13,304 nucleotides of DNA from Chitinophaga pinensis (GCA_945875195.1 CAMCJW010000049.1:1-13304), one strand, 5' to 3'. Positions 1 to 6,876 are shown, counted from the first letter of the stretch. A program made the numbers and translations. Notes: generated from the sequence alone by a model not told the origin.

Positions 1-14
1 AACAAAGCCAAAAC

Positions 15-55
15 AAAAAAGCTTGTCTCGAGATTTCGGGACAAGCTTTTTTTTT
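15..55 (+). terminator. Strong intrinsic terminator, probably bidirectional
   Basis: GCTTGTC (21-27) pairs perfectly with GACAAGC (40-46). The stem continues inward through a T-G wobble and CGA/TCG to a GATT loop (32-35). A run of six A lies on the left and nine T on the right, so the hairpin can terminate transcription in either direction. It most likely ends a plus-strand gene lying just left of the window. The minus-strand gene ending at 250 would also meet it, as a distal terminator. Stem and tracts are read directly from the sequence; the assignment to an unseen gene is inference. Confidence 0.85.
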
Positions 56-66
56 GGTTAGTTTTT

Positions 67-87
67 ACTACAAAGGAACAAAGGAAC
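67..87 (+). repeat. CTACAAAG 8-bp-periodic intergenic repeat, single copy
   Basis: This stretch reads as consecutive 8-mers, CTACAAAG (68-75), GAACAAAG (76-83) and then GAAC, preceded by TTTTTA. It matches the consensus CTACAAAGnAACRAAGnAAC, which is also seen at 6278-6297, 6382-6401 (minus), 9467-9486, 9521-9540 and, shortened, 9578-9589 (minus). All copies are intergenic. The origin is unknown; the paired copies elsewhere in the window look like ends of small non-autonomous elements. Confidence 0.7.
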
Positions 88-95
88 GATTTTTC

Positions 96-190
96 TTTTG
101 CCACTTTTTGGCCGCCGAAGCTTTCCTCGAACACCGGAGCCTTGGCATAGGTGGTTGGCGGAGGCGTCAAGGCACTAAGTTTCTTTTTTA
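96..190 (+). repeat. GCCACC-type structured intergenic repeat, copy 1 (longest)
   Basis: First of three copies of a dispersed intergenic element; the others are at 4193-4262 (plus) and 4706-4793 (minus). It shares CCTTGGCATAGGTGG (140-154) exactly with the minus copy, and also TTCCTCGAA and the TCAAGGC tail (167-173). GCCACTT (100-106) can pair with AGGTGGT (149-155), including two G-U wobbles, where the glyQS-side copy has perfect GCCACCT/AGGTGGC pairing. That suggests a fold kept despite base changes. Here the element lies antisense to the gene ending at 250 and in sense for any plus-strand gene upstream of the window. Confidence 0.7.
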
Positions 191-249
191 ATGTTTTATG
201 TTAGGGAAAGATTTAAAAAATGTTAATTATAACTTTTACTCATAGCAGA

Positions 250-1635
250 TTACTTAGCACCAACAAGAACAATGGCTTCTTCTTCTTTGATTTTGGCGTA
301 GCCGCCCCAAACGTTTTTAACATTTACGAAGCCTTCTTTTTTAAGCATGCTGGCGGCAACCATACTTCTGTATCCTCCTGCACAATGCACCAGCACCTCG
401 CTCGATTTTTCTAGCTCATTCATTCTTGATGGCATTTCTGAAAGTTGAATAGAAGTTGCATTTAAAACGTGTCCGCTATTGAATTCACTTGGTTTCCTTA
501 CATCTAATATGGTGGCTTTTGGGTTGTGCTTGCTGTCTAAGGCAAACTCTTCGGCCGAGATAGAAACTACCATGTCGTATTTTTCACCAGCATTGATCCA
601 AGCATCCATGCCGCCTTCTAACACACCAAGAATATTATCGAATCCAACGCGAGATAACCTTTGCACCGATTCTTCTTCTGTGCCTGGTTTGCAAACTACA
701 ACAATTGGTTGGTGCAAGTCTATGATGGTGGCAGCCCAAATGGCGTATTGGCCGTTGAGTCCAAAGTTTAGCGCACCGGGTATAAAGCCTAATTCAAAAA
801 AATCTGGAAACCTTGAATCGATAATGGTGGCACTTTTGGTTCGAACCAAATCTTTGAAAGCATTTATATCTAGTGCGATAAGACCATTTTTTAGCACCTC
901 ATCATAATTGGTATAACCTTGCTTGTTTAGCCTGGCGTCTTTAAAGAAATAGGCTGGTGCAGGACTAATACCTTCTGTAACGGCGAGAATGAAATCTTGC
1001 TCCGACATGGGTTGCAAGGCATAATTGTTTTGCTTTTGCTCGCCAATGGTACTAAAAGTTTCCTTGCCAATATTTTTGCCACAAGCTGAGCCAGCGCCAT
1101 GTGCAGGGTAAACAATTACCTCATCTGCTAATGAAGTTAGTTTTTTGAGAGAATGAAACATCATACCAGCAAGGGCTTCTTTGGTTAAAATGCCATCCAA
1201 TAAATCTGGTCGGCCAACATCGCCTACAAACAAAGTATCACCGGTAAAAACACAATAATCTTTGTTGTTTTTATCTGTGACTAAAAAGCTGCTACTTTCT
1301 AGTGTATGGCCTGGTGTGTGCAATACAGTGATGTTAATTTCTCCTAAGGCAAATTTTTCATGATCAGCAGCAACATGCACCGGAAAACTGGTTTGGGTTG
1401 TTGGTCCGTATATAATTTGAGCACCAGTTTTTGCGGCAAGGTCAATGTGTCCGCTCACAAAATCTGCATGAAAATGCGTTTCAAAAATGTACTTTATTTT
1501 TGAGCCAGAAGCGTTGGCCTTATCTATATAGGTTTGGTAATCGCGTATTGGGTCAACAATAGCAACTTCATTATTGCTTTCTATATAATATGCAGCTTGT
1601 GCCAAACAGCTGGTGTATATTTGTTCTATAATCAT
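250..1635 (-). CDS. MBL-fold persulfide dioxygenase with tandem rhodanese domains (CstB-like)
   Basis: A 461-residue, probably cytosolic protein. Residues 1-200 are a metallo-beta-lactamase fold: THFHAD gives H54, H56 and D58, TPGH gives H110, GDTLF gives D133 and PAHG gives H179. The usual second histidine of HxHxDH is F59, which fits a mononuclear iron site as in ETHE1/CstB persulfide dioxygenases better than a dinuclear zinc hydrolase. A first rhodanese-like domain (about 255-355) carries CKPGTE with C315. A second (about 360-455) carries the classical loop CAGGYR with C418. By family knowledge such enzymes oxidise persulfides to sulfite and move sulfane sulfur to or from thiosulfate. The ATG lies 28 nt after tsaB, so co-transcription is likely. 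No cstA, sqr or csoR homologue is in the window, so the sulfide role is inferred from domains only. A looser label would be MBL/rhodanese protein. Confidence 0.85.
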   Translation of the reverse strand: MIIEQIYTSCLAQAAYYIESNNEVAIVDPIRDYQTYIDKANASGSKIKYIFETHFHADFVSGHIDLAAKTGAQIIYGPTTQTSFPVHVAADHEKFALGEINITVLHTPGHTLESSSFLVTDKNNKDYCVFTGDTLFVGDVGRPDLLDGILTKEALAGMMFHSLKKLTSLADEVIVYPAHGAGSACGKNIGKETFSTIGEQKQNNYALQPMSEQDFILAVTEGISPAPAYFFKDARLNKQGYTNYDEVLKNGLIALDINAFKDLVRTKSATIIDSRFPDFFELGFIPGALNFGLNGQYAIWAATIIDLHQPIVVVCKPGTEEESVQRLSRVGFDNILGVLEGGMDAWINAGEKYDMVVSISAEEFALDSKHNPKATILDVRKPSEFNSGHVLNATSIQLSEMPSRMNELEKSSEVLVHCAGGYRSMVAASMLKKEGFVNVKNVWGGYAKIKEEEAIVLVGAK

Positions 1636-1663
1636 AGTTCAAAAATAGCTAATCTTGGTGGTA

Positions 1664-2356
1664 TTAGTTTTGTTTTTTGTTTTTTGGTGTGGTTCCCACA
1701 AAGTCTTTGAGGTAAAGTGGTTCAAAGTAGGCCAAGTTTAAGAAATCTGATTTTTGAAAGGCTTGTTCGGCTAGGGAGGCTAATCCAGCGGCGCCACAAT
1801 GAAAGTTGGGGAGGATATTTATGTTGGGATGGTTTAAAAATTGGACGCATTTACTGGCTCCATTTCCAAAAAGATACAAAGGTGATTTGTTGGCTAAATC
1901 TGCAAAGGAATTTTCTTCTAGAATTTTTGCATGTATGGGTTCAAGTTCAGTTAAATTGATATCATAAACGGCAGAATAAACTTCCATTCTGCGGGCATCA
2001 ATCATGGGTACTAGCAAGCCTTCTTTTTTTTCGGTTTGAACCAAAAAGCGATTAGCTAAACTTTTTAGACTGGTAATACCAATAATGGGAATGTTTAAGG
2101 CAAATGCAAAACCTTTGGCCGCCGAAACACCCACTCTGAGGCCGGTGTAACTTCCGGGGCCAATACTTACAGCAATGGCATTTAATTGGTTCAAACCGAA
2201 ACCATTTTCTTGCATTAGATTTTGCACCATGGCGTGTAATTGAGAAGCATGGGCGTTTCCATCAAGGTTGTTGTGTTCAGCCAAACAAATTCCATCTTTA
2301 ATGATTGCTACTGAACATACTTCTGTTGCCGTTTCTATCCCTAAAATTAATGCCAT
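1664..2356 (-). CDS. tsaB: tRNA threonylcarbamoyladenosine synthesis protein TsaB
   Basis: A 230-residue protein of the ASKHA/TsaD-like fold. TsaB is the non-catalytic partner that binds TsaD and, with TsaE, helps transfer threonylcarbamoyl to A37 of ANN-decoding tRNAs. The N-terminus LGIETAT (4-10) and the motif GPGSYTGLRVG (66-76) are the family signatures, and the length is usual for TsaB. I chose the ATG that gives MALILGIET; a TTG three codons upstream would add MKP but is less likely. It is transcribed divergently from recJ across a 132-bp gap and is followed after 28 nt by the MBL/rhodanese gene, so the two probably form an operon. The C-terminus ends in a lysine/asparagine-rich tail. 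Identification is firm; no promoter was convincingly found. Confidence 0.93.
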   Translation of the reverse strand: MALILGIETATEVCSVAIIKDGICLAEHNNLDGNAHASQLHAMVQNLMQENGFGLNQLNAIAVSIGPGSYTGLRVGVSAAKGFAFALNIPIIGITSLKSLANRFLVQTEKKEGLLVPMIDARRMEVYSAVYDINLTELEPIHAKILEENSFADLANKSPLYLFGNGASKCVQFLNHPNINILPNFHCGAAGLASLAEQAFQKSDFLNLAYFEPLYLKDFVGTTPKNKKQN

Positions 2357-2488
2357 TGGTTTCAAAAATAGGTAATCCGCCTCAATTTTGTTTTACTACT
2401 GAACTGCTTGATTAGTAAGGTCCGCCATAATTTTGACAAACTTGTTAGCGATTGGAAGTAAAAAAAACGTAAATTAGCACTCCTTAAA

Positions 2489-4192
2489 ATGACAAAACGC
2501 TGGCGATCAAAATTAGAACCCGATAAGAATGTAGTGGAAGAACTTTCCAAGGCAATCAATCTTAACAAAGTGCTTACCAGTATTTTGGTGCAGAGGGGTA
2601 TTGATTCTTTTGACCTAGCCAAAAAGTTTTTTAGACCACAGTTAAGCGACCTACATTCTCCTTTATTGATGAAGGGAATGGACAAAGCGCTAGAACGCAT
2701 AGATTTTGCCATAGCAAACAACCAAAAAATTCTGGTATATGGCGATTATGATGTGGATGGTACCACGGCCGTGGCTACGGTTTATTGCTTTTTTAAGGAC
2801 CGTTATCCTCTCTTAGATTTTTATATTCCAGATAGGTATACCGAAGGGTATGGCATTAGTTTTATGAGCATTGATTGGGCTTCGAACAATGGTTTTTCTT
2901 TGATCATTGCCTTAGATTGTGGCATAAAATCGGTAGATAAAATAGCTTATGCCAATAGCAAGAATGTAGATTTTATTATTTGCGATCACCATTTACCTGG
3001 AGATGAAATTCCAGCTGCGGTGGCCGTTTTGAACCCAAAGCAAAAAGATTGTACTTATCCGTTTAAGGAACTTTCAGGCGCGGGTATTGGGTATAAATTG
3101 ATTCAAGGATTTGCAGAGAAGCATGCCATACCGTCTATTGAAGTTGAGAAGTTTTTAGACCTTGGGGCAGTGAGTGTGGCAAGTGATTTGGTGCCCATCT
3201 TGGATGAGAACAGGATATTGGCTTACCATGGTTTAAAGAAATTAAAGGCTGATCCAAATAATGGTTTGAAAGCTTTATTGGAAGCCTATCCTGATAAACC
3301 AGAATTTGGTGTAAATGATATTGTGTTTTTTATTGGGCCGAGGATAAATGCTGCAGGTAGAATTGCAGATGCAAAAGATTCGGTGCGTTTAATGACGGCC
3401 GATACCATGGAGGATGCTAAAGTTATAGCTTCTCAGGTAAACCAACATAACAATGATAGAAGGGGTTTCGACCAAAGTATCACAGAACATGCTTTTGATT
3501 TAATTGAAAAGGATGCTGATTTTATCAATAGAAAGAGCACCATTTTGTTTCACAATGAGTGGCACAAAGGTGTTATTGGAATTGTGGCCAGCAGGCTCAT
3601 TGAAAAGTATTACAGACCAACCATTATTTTAACAGAAAGTAATGGCATGGCAACCGGCAGTGCAAGGTCGGTTGAGGGTTTTGATTTGTATAGTGCCATT
3701 GAAGAATGTAGTGAGTTATTGGATCAATATGGCGGACATACACATGCTGCTGGATTAACCTTAAAGTTAGAAAACTTACCATCATTCATTGAGAAGTTTG
3801 AAACGGTAGTGGCCAAAAATATTTTAGTAGGTAGTTTAACCCCAGAAATTGAATACGACATGGAGATTCCATTGCGTACCATTACCCCAAAATTTTATTC
3901 GGTATTGAAGCAATTTTCACCATTTGGTCCGGGTAACCTGAACCCAATATTTATGGGTAAGAATGTATGGGATGTGGGTGATGCAACCATAGTTGGAAAC
4001 AATCATTTAAAATTGAGTTTAACCCAAGAAGAGGGCGGTAGGGTATTTAAGGCCATAGGTTTTGGTTTGGGCGAGCACTACGAGCGTGTTTCGCAAGGGG
4101 TGAGTTTTGATATATGCTTCACCATTGAGGAGAATCACTTCAATGGGCATGTGAACTTGCAATTGAATATTAAAGACATACTCTTTAGGTAG
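2489..4192 (+). CDS. recJ: Single-stranded-DNA-specific 5'-3' exonuclease RecJ
   Basis: A 567-residue DHH-superfamily exonuclease that degrades single-stranded DNA 5'-3' in RecF-pathway recombination, mismatch repair and base excision repair. The catalytic motifs are present in order: GDYDVDGTT (85-93), ALDCG (D143), DHH (166-168) and ASDLVP (D233). The DHHA1 signature GGHTHAAG follows in the second half, and the C-terminal part matches the OB-fold region of RecJ. Length is normal for the family. The ATG follows an A-rich leader with no Shine-Dalgarno, as usual in Bacteroidota. It is the only plus-strand gene in the window, divergent from tsaB and convergent with glyQS. The stop codon is followed after one base by the GCCACC repeat. 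Confidence 0.96.
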   Translation: MTKRWRSKLEPDKNVVEELSKAINLNKVLTSILVQRGIDSFDLAKKFFRPQLSDLHSPLLMKGMDKALERIDFAIANNQKILVYGDYDVDGTTAVATVYCFFKDRYPLLDFYIPDRYTEGYGISFMSIDWASNNGFSLIIALDCGIKSVDKIAYANSKNVDFIICDHHLPGDEIPAAVAVLNPKQKDCTYPFKELSGAGIGYKLIQGFAEKHAIPSIEVEKFLDLGAVSVASDLVPILDENRILAYHGLKKLKADPNNGLKALLEAYPDKPEFGVNDIVFFIGPRINAAGRIADAKDSVRLMTADTMEDAKVIASQVNQHNNDRRGFDQSITEHAFDLIEKDADFINRKSTILFHNEWHKGVIGIVASRLIEKYYRPTIILTESNGMATGSARSVEGFDLYSAIEECSELLDQYGGHTHAAGLTLKLENLPSFIEKFETVVAKNILVGSLTPEIEYDMEIPLRTITPKFYSVLKQFSPFGPGNLNPIFMGKNVWDVGDATIVGNNHLKLSLTQEEGGRVFKAIGFGLGEHYERVSQGVSFDICFTIEENHFNGHVNLQLNIKDILFR

Positions 4193-4262
4193 GTTTTTTG
4201 CCACCTTTTGGGCGCCGAAGCTTCTGGCGAAGGTGTCAAGGCTACAAGGCACGGAGTTTTTA
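4193..4262 (+). repeat. GCCACC-type structured repeat, copy 2 (recJ 3' end)
   Basis: It starts one base after the recJ stop. The 22 nt from 4194 to 4215 (six T, then GCCACCTTTT and GGGCGC) are identical to the 22 nt that follow the glyQS stop on the other strand (4793-4772). This copy is shorter but still folds: CACCTT (4202-4207) pairs with AAGGTG (4230-4235), and CGCC (4213-4216) pairs with GGCG (4226-4229). The tail TCAAGGC is shared with the other copies, followed by CTACAAGG, which resembles the 8-mer repeat family. Confidence 0.7.
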
Positions 4263-4379
4263 TGCAGCACTCCACAATTGCTGTTTATTCTTGCATTTAC
4301 CTACTTGATAGTTTTTATTCTAATAGCCTCAAAATACGCAAAGAAATTAATACTGAGAACAAGTTAATTTTTATAAATA

Positions 4380-4671
4380 AAAGCCTGAAAGGCTTGAATA
4401 ATAATAGCCCCGCATAAAATGCGGGGTTAAAAAATAAATCGAATTTTCTGCAAGCCTGAAGGGCTTGAATACAATTGCAAGGAGAAATTATACTACAAGA
4501 ATAATTATGCGATTTTTGAAAATGCAGGCTTGAATTAAGTTGCAAATAGGTATAAGAAAAATTCACATGTTAATAGTGCATTCAACCCATGCTGGGTTGG
4601 ATAATGAATGTTTGCCAATTATAACCCCGCATTTTATGCGGGGCTATTGTAGTTAAAGCCTTTCAGGCTTT
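4380..4671. repeat. REP-like hairpin cluster bounded by 50-bp inverted arms (possible MITE/BIME)
   Basis: The left arm (4380-4429) and right arm (4622-4671) are inverted copies with the same internal spacing. Each joins AAGCCTGAAAGGCTT to CCCCGCATAAAATGCGGGG (or the complement) through a 12-nt linker, which differs in a few bases between the arms. Each joined piece is itself a hairpin. Between the arms lie a third related hairpin, CAAGCCTGAAGGGCTTG (4451-4467), a half copy with GGCTTGAAT near 4528, and a different palindrome, AACCCATGCTGGGTT (4584-4598). No transposase frame and no clear target duplication were found. From family knowledge the pattern resembles REP/BIME clusters mobilised by RAYT (IS200-like) transposases, but that link is inference. 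Confidence 0.75.
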
Positions 4672-4705
4672 GTGCTAATAATTATCTTTTCCTTAGAAAA
4701 ATCAA

Positions 4706-4793
4706 TGTCTTTAAGCCTTGAAACCTAAGCTAGCCACCTATGCCAAGGGTACAGCTTCGAGGAAGGCTTGAGCGCCCAAAAGGTGGCAAAAAA
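4706..4793 (-). repeat. GCCACC-type structured repeat, copy 3 (glyQS 3' end)
   Basis: Read on the minus strand it begins directly after the glyQS stop codon with six T and GCCACC. GCCACCT (4787-4781) pairs perfectly over 7 bp with AGGTGGC (4739-4733). It shares CCTTGGCATAGGTGG and TTCCTCGAA with copy 1 (96-190), the 22-nt start with copy 2, and the tail TCAAGGC (4721-4715) with both. The hairpin may act as a transcript 3' end or RNA-stability element; it lacks the clean U-tract of a classical terminator. Confidence 0.7.
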
Positions 4794-6263
4794 CTATGAT
4801 AATAAAGAGCTCCAATTAATTTCTTTAGCAAGGATTTCGCGGAGTTGGGTGATGGCGATGCGCTCTTGGACCATGGTATCGCGGTAGCGGATGGTGATGG
4901 TTTGGTCTTCGAGGGTTTGGTGATCTATGGTTACACAAAATGGTGTACCTAGCGCATCTTGCCTGCGGTAACGTTTGCCGATTGCATCTTTTTCTTCATA
5001 AAAACAGTTATAGTCTGTTTTTAAATCGTTCATTATTTTCCTACCTACTTCTGGCAAACCATCCTTTTTGAGTAATGGTAAAATGGCTACTTTATAAGGT
5101 GCTAGAATAGGTGGCAGGTTTAACACTACACGTGTATCTTTCTTTTCTCCGTCGCCAACTTCTTCTTCTTTATAGGCTGCGCATAGTGTGGCTAGGAATA
5201 ACCTATCGAGGCCAATTGAGGTTTCAATTACATAAGGAATATAGTTGCCATAAGCTTTGCCATTTTCATCTAAATCGGCATCAAAATATTGGAGTTTCTT
5301 GCCCGATAATTCTTGGTGGTTGCGCAAGTCGAAATCGGTACGAGAGTGAATACCTTCCATTTCTTTGAAACCAAATGGATAATCGAATTCGATATCAACG
5401 GCAGCATCTGCATAATGTGCCAATTTCACATGATTATGGAAGCGGTATTTGTTTGAACCAAAGCCCAGTTTTTGGTGCCAATTCATGCGCATATTTTTCC
5501 AATGCTCATACCATTCTTTTTGGGTACCCGGACGAATGAAAAACTGCATTTCCATTTGTTCAAATTCACGCATGCGCATGATGAATTGGCGAGCAATAAT
5601 TTCGTTGCGGAATGCTTTTCCTGTTTGGGCAATGCCAAAAGGAATTTTCATTCTTCCCGTTTTTTGAACATTTAAAAAGTTAACAAAAATGCCTTGAGCG
5701 GTTTCTGGTCTGAGGTAAACTTTATCGGCTCCCTCGGCCATAGCGCCCATTTCTGTGGAGAACATGAGGTTAAACTGACGAACACCTGTCCAGTTTCGGG
5801 TGCCACTTATTGGGCAAACTATTTCGTGTTGTTCAATCAAGGCTTTAAGCTGAACCAAATCATTGTCTAATAAGGCTTGATCCATTGCTGCTTGCAATTC
5901 GTCTGCCTTTATGGTTTTACCGTCTTTTTGGTAGCGGGCAATTTTATCTTCAAGGAGGTTATCTGCGCGGTAGCGTTTTTTGGAATCTTTGTTGTCGATC
6001 ATGGGATCAGAAAACCCATCAATGTGACCACTAGCTTTCCAGATTTTTGGATGCATAAAAATAGCAGAATCTAGGCCAACAATATTTTCGTTCATTTGCA
6101 CCATGGCTTTCCACCAGTATTGGCGTAGGTTGTTTTTTAACTCAACCCCATTTTGACCATAATCATAAACGGCAGCAAGGCCGTCATAGATTTCGCTACT
6201 AGGAAAAACAAAGCCATATTCTTTGGCATGTGACACAACCTTCTTAAAAACTTCTTCGCTCAT
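4794..6263 (-). CDS. glyQS: Glycine--tRNA ligase, single-chain alpha2 type
   Basis: A 489-residue class II aminoacyl-tRNA synthetase that charges tRNA-Gly. It is the one-polypeptide dimeric form, not the alpha2beta2 GlyQ/GlyS pair. Signatures in order: an N-terminal region with YGFVFPSSEIY (16-26), RPETAQG (185-191), motif 2 FRNE (218-221), motif 3 GLDRLFLA (351-358), and an anticodon-binding domain from about 390 to 482 including TIDHQTLEDQ. The ATG giving MSEEVFKK matches the family N-terminus; the frame stays open 12 codons further, into repeat DNA, and that extension is unlikely. The leader holds a CTACAAAG repeat. The gene is convergent with recJ, and gcvH lies upstream in the same direction. 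Confidence 0.96.
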   Translation of the reverse strand: MSEEVFKKVVSHAKEYGFVFPSSEIYDGLAAVYDYGQNGVELKNNLRQYWWKAMVQMNENIVGLDSAIFMHPKIWKASGHIDGFSDPMIDNKDSKKRYRADNLLEDKIARYQKDGKTIKADELQAAMDQALLDNDLVQLKALIEQHEIVCPISGTRNWTGVRQFNLMFSTEMGAMAEGADKVYLRPETAQGIFVNFLNVQKTGRMKIPFGIAQTGKAFRNEIIARQFIMRMREFEQMEMQFFIRPGTQKEWYEHWKNMRMNWHQKLGFGSNKYRFHNHVKLAHYADAAVDIEFDYPFGFKEMEGIHSRTDFDLRNHQELSGKKLQYFDADLDENGKAYGNYIPYVIETSIGLDRLFLATLCAAYKEEEVGDGEKKDTRVVLNLPPILAPYKVAILPLLKKDGLPEVGRKIMNDLKTDYNCFYEEKDAIGKRYRRQDALGTPFCVTIDHQTLEDQTITIRYRDTMVQERIAITQLREILAKEINWSSLLS

Positions 6264-6276
6264 TAGAATAATAATA

Positions 6277-6402
6277 ACTACAAAGTAACAAAGGAACAAT
6301 TTGTTTGTTACTTGAAATAAAAAAATGATTTTTCCTTAACTGGAAAGGGTATAAACAGAAACAAAGCAACAGTTTTTAATCGTTGCTTTGTTTCTTTGTA
6401 GT
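6277..6402. repeat. 126-bp element with inverted CTACAAAG ends, unit A
   Basis: ACTACAAAG followed by TAACAAAG on the plus strand (6277-6297) faces ACTACAAAG followed by AAACAAAG on the minus strand (6402-6382), giving a unit with terminal inverted repeats of about 9 bp and similar sub-ends. Two internal hairpins are present: AAGTAACAAA (6283-6292) with TTTGTTACTT (6304-6313), and the longer one at 6358-6394. A unit of 125 bp with the same ends occurs at 9466-9590. No gene is inside and no target-site duplication is obvious. It lies between gcvH and glyQS. Confidence 0.6.
6358..6394 (-). terminator. Hairpin after gcvH, probable terminator
   Basis: GAAACAAAGCAAC (6358-6370) and GTTGCTTTGTTTC (6382-6394) form a perfect 13-bp stem with an 11-nt loop. 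It begins about 20 nt downstream of the gcvH stop on the minus strand. The downstream sequence is only moderately T-rich, so termination is plausible but not textbook. The stem is built from the CTACAAAG repeat family. Confidence 0.55.
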
Positions 6403-6414
6403 ATAAAATGTGAA

Positions 6415-6792
6415 TTAGTGCACTAGCTCTTTGTAGGCGTCGGCTTTTAGTAAGCCGGCTATTTCTGCGGCGTTTGCTATGCTGCATTTGATCATCCAGC
6501 CTTCGCCGTATGCATCTGAGTTAACTAATTCTGGTGAGCCATCAAGGGCAGGATTTATTTCTAACACTTCGCCAGTGATAGGCATAAATAAATCACTTAC
6601 TGTTTTAACAGCTTCAACGGTACCAAAAACTTCATGTTGCGCAACTGATTTTCCTTTGCTAGGAACATCAACATAAACGATATCACCTAATTCGTGTTGC
6701 GCAAAATCAGTGATTCCAATGTAGGCTACATCGCCTTCAACACGCACCCACTCGTGGTCTTTGGTGTACAATAAATTTTCAGGAAAATTCAT
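6415..6792 (-). CDS. gcvH: Glycine cleavage system H protein
   Basis: A 125-residue lipoyl carrier protein. It shuttles the aminomethyl group between the P, T and L proteins of the glycine cleavage complex, and in many bacteria also takes part in lipoate transfer. The lipoylation site is K63 in GTVEAVKTVSDL (58-69), within the typical H-protein barrel; the N-terminus YTKDHEWVRVEGDVAYIGIT is also characteristic. Length is normal. The P, T and L genes are not in the window, which is common because gcvH is often unlinked. It lies 84 bp downstream of higA, and its leader is A-rich without a Shine-Dalgarno sequence. I found no exact TAnnTTTG promoter in the gap. Confidence 0.96.
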   Translation of the reverse strand: MNFPENLLYTKDHEWVRVEGDVAYIGITDFAQHELGDIVYVDVPSKGKSVAQHEVFGTVEAVKTVSDLFMPITGEVLEINPALDGSPELVNSDAYGEGWMIKCSIANAAEIAGLLKADAYKELVH

Positions 6793-6876
6793 AATTTTTG
6801 TTTTTTAATTCTGCGCTAAAATAAGGATTGGCTATCAAATAAAAAATGATAAATAAAATTGGTTTCTTCAAGGAAA

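Larger units (their letters stand above)
4193..4793. other. 601-bp gene-free, repeat-packed region between convergent recJ and glyQS
   Basis: I see no credible coding region here; short open frames cross the hairpins and show no protein-like composition. The content is a nested inverted arrangement. Outermost are two GCCACC repeats in opposite orientation (4193-4262 and 4706-4793), each flush against a stop codon. Inside is a REP-like hairpin cluster bounded by 50-bp inverted arms (4380-4429 and 4622-4671). The stretch 4263-4379 is AT-rich and shows no clear feature. Because both flanking genes point inward, the region may serve as a bidirectional 3' end. Confidence 0.8.

Noticed and set aside
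479..907. Plus-strand open frame of 142 codons
   Set aside because: It lies fully antisense to the MBL/rhodanese gene, which has intact domain motifs; it is a shadow frame.
2431..2477. Possible recJ promoter with TTG at 2442-2444 and TAAATTAG at 2470-2477
   Set aside because: The -7 box lacks the TTTG end and the 25-nt spacer is outside the usual range.
4208..4417. Plus-strand open frame of 69 codons between recJ and glyQS
   Set aside because: It starts inside the GCCACC repeat and ends inside the left hairpin arm; no protein-like composition or start signal.
4315..4566. Minus-strand open frame of 83 codons across the hairpin cluster
   Set aside because: It consists mostly of the inverted repeats; hairpin structure explains the sequence better than coding.
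6264..6299. 12-residue N-terminal extension of glycyl-tRNA synthetase
   Set aside because: It is hydrophobic, encoded by repeat DNA, and not part of the conserved family N-terminus that begins at MSEEVF.
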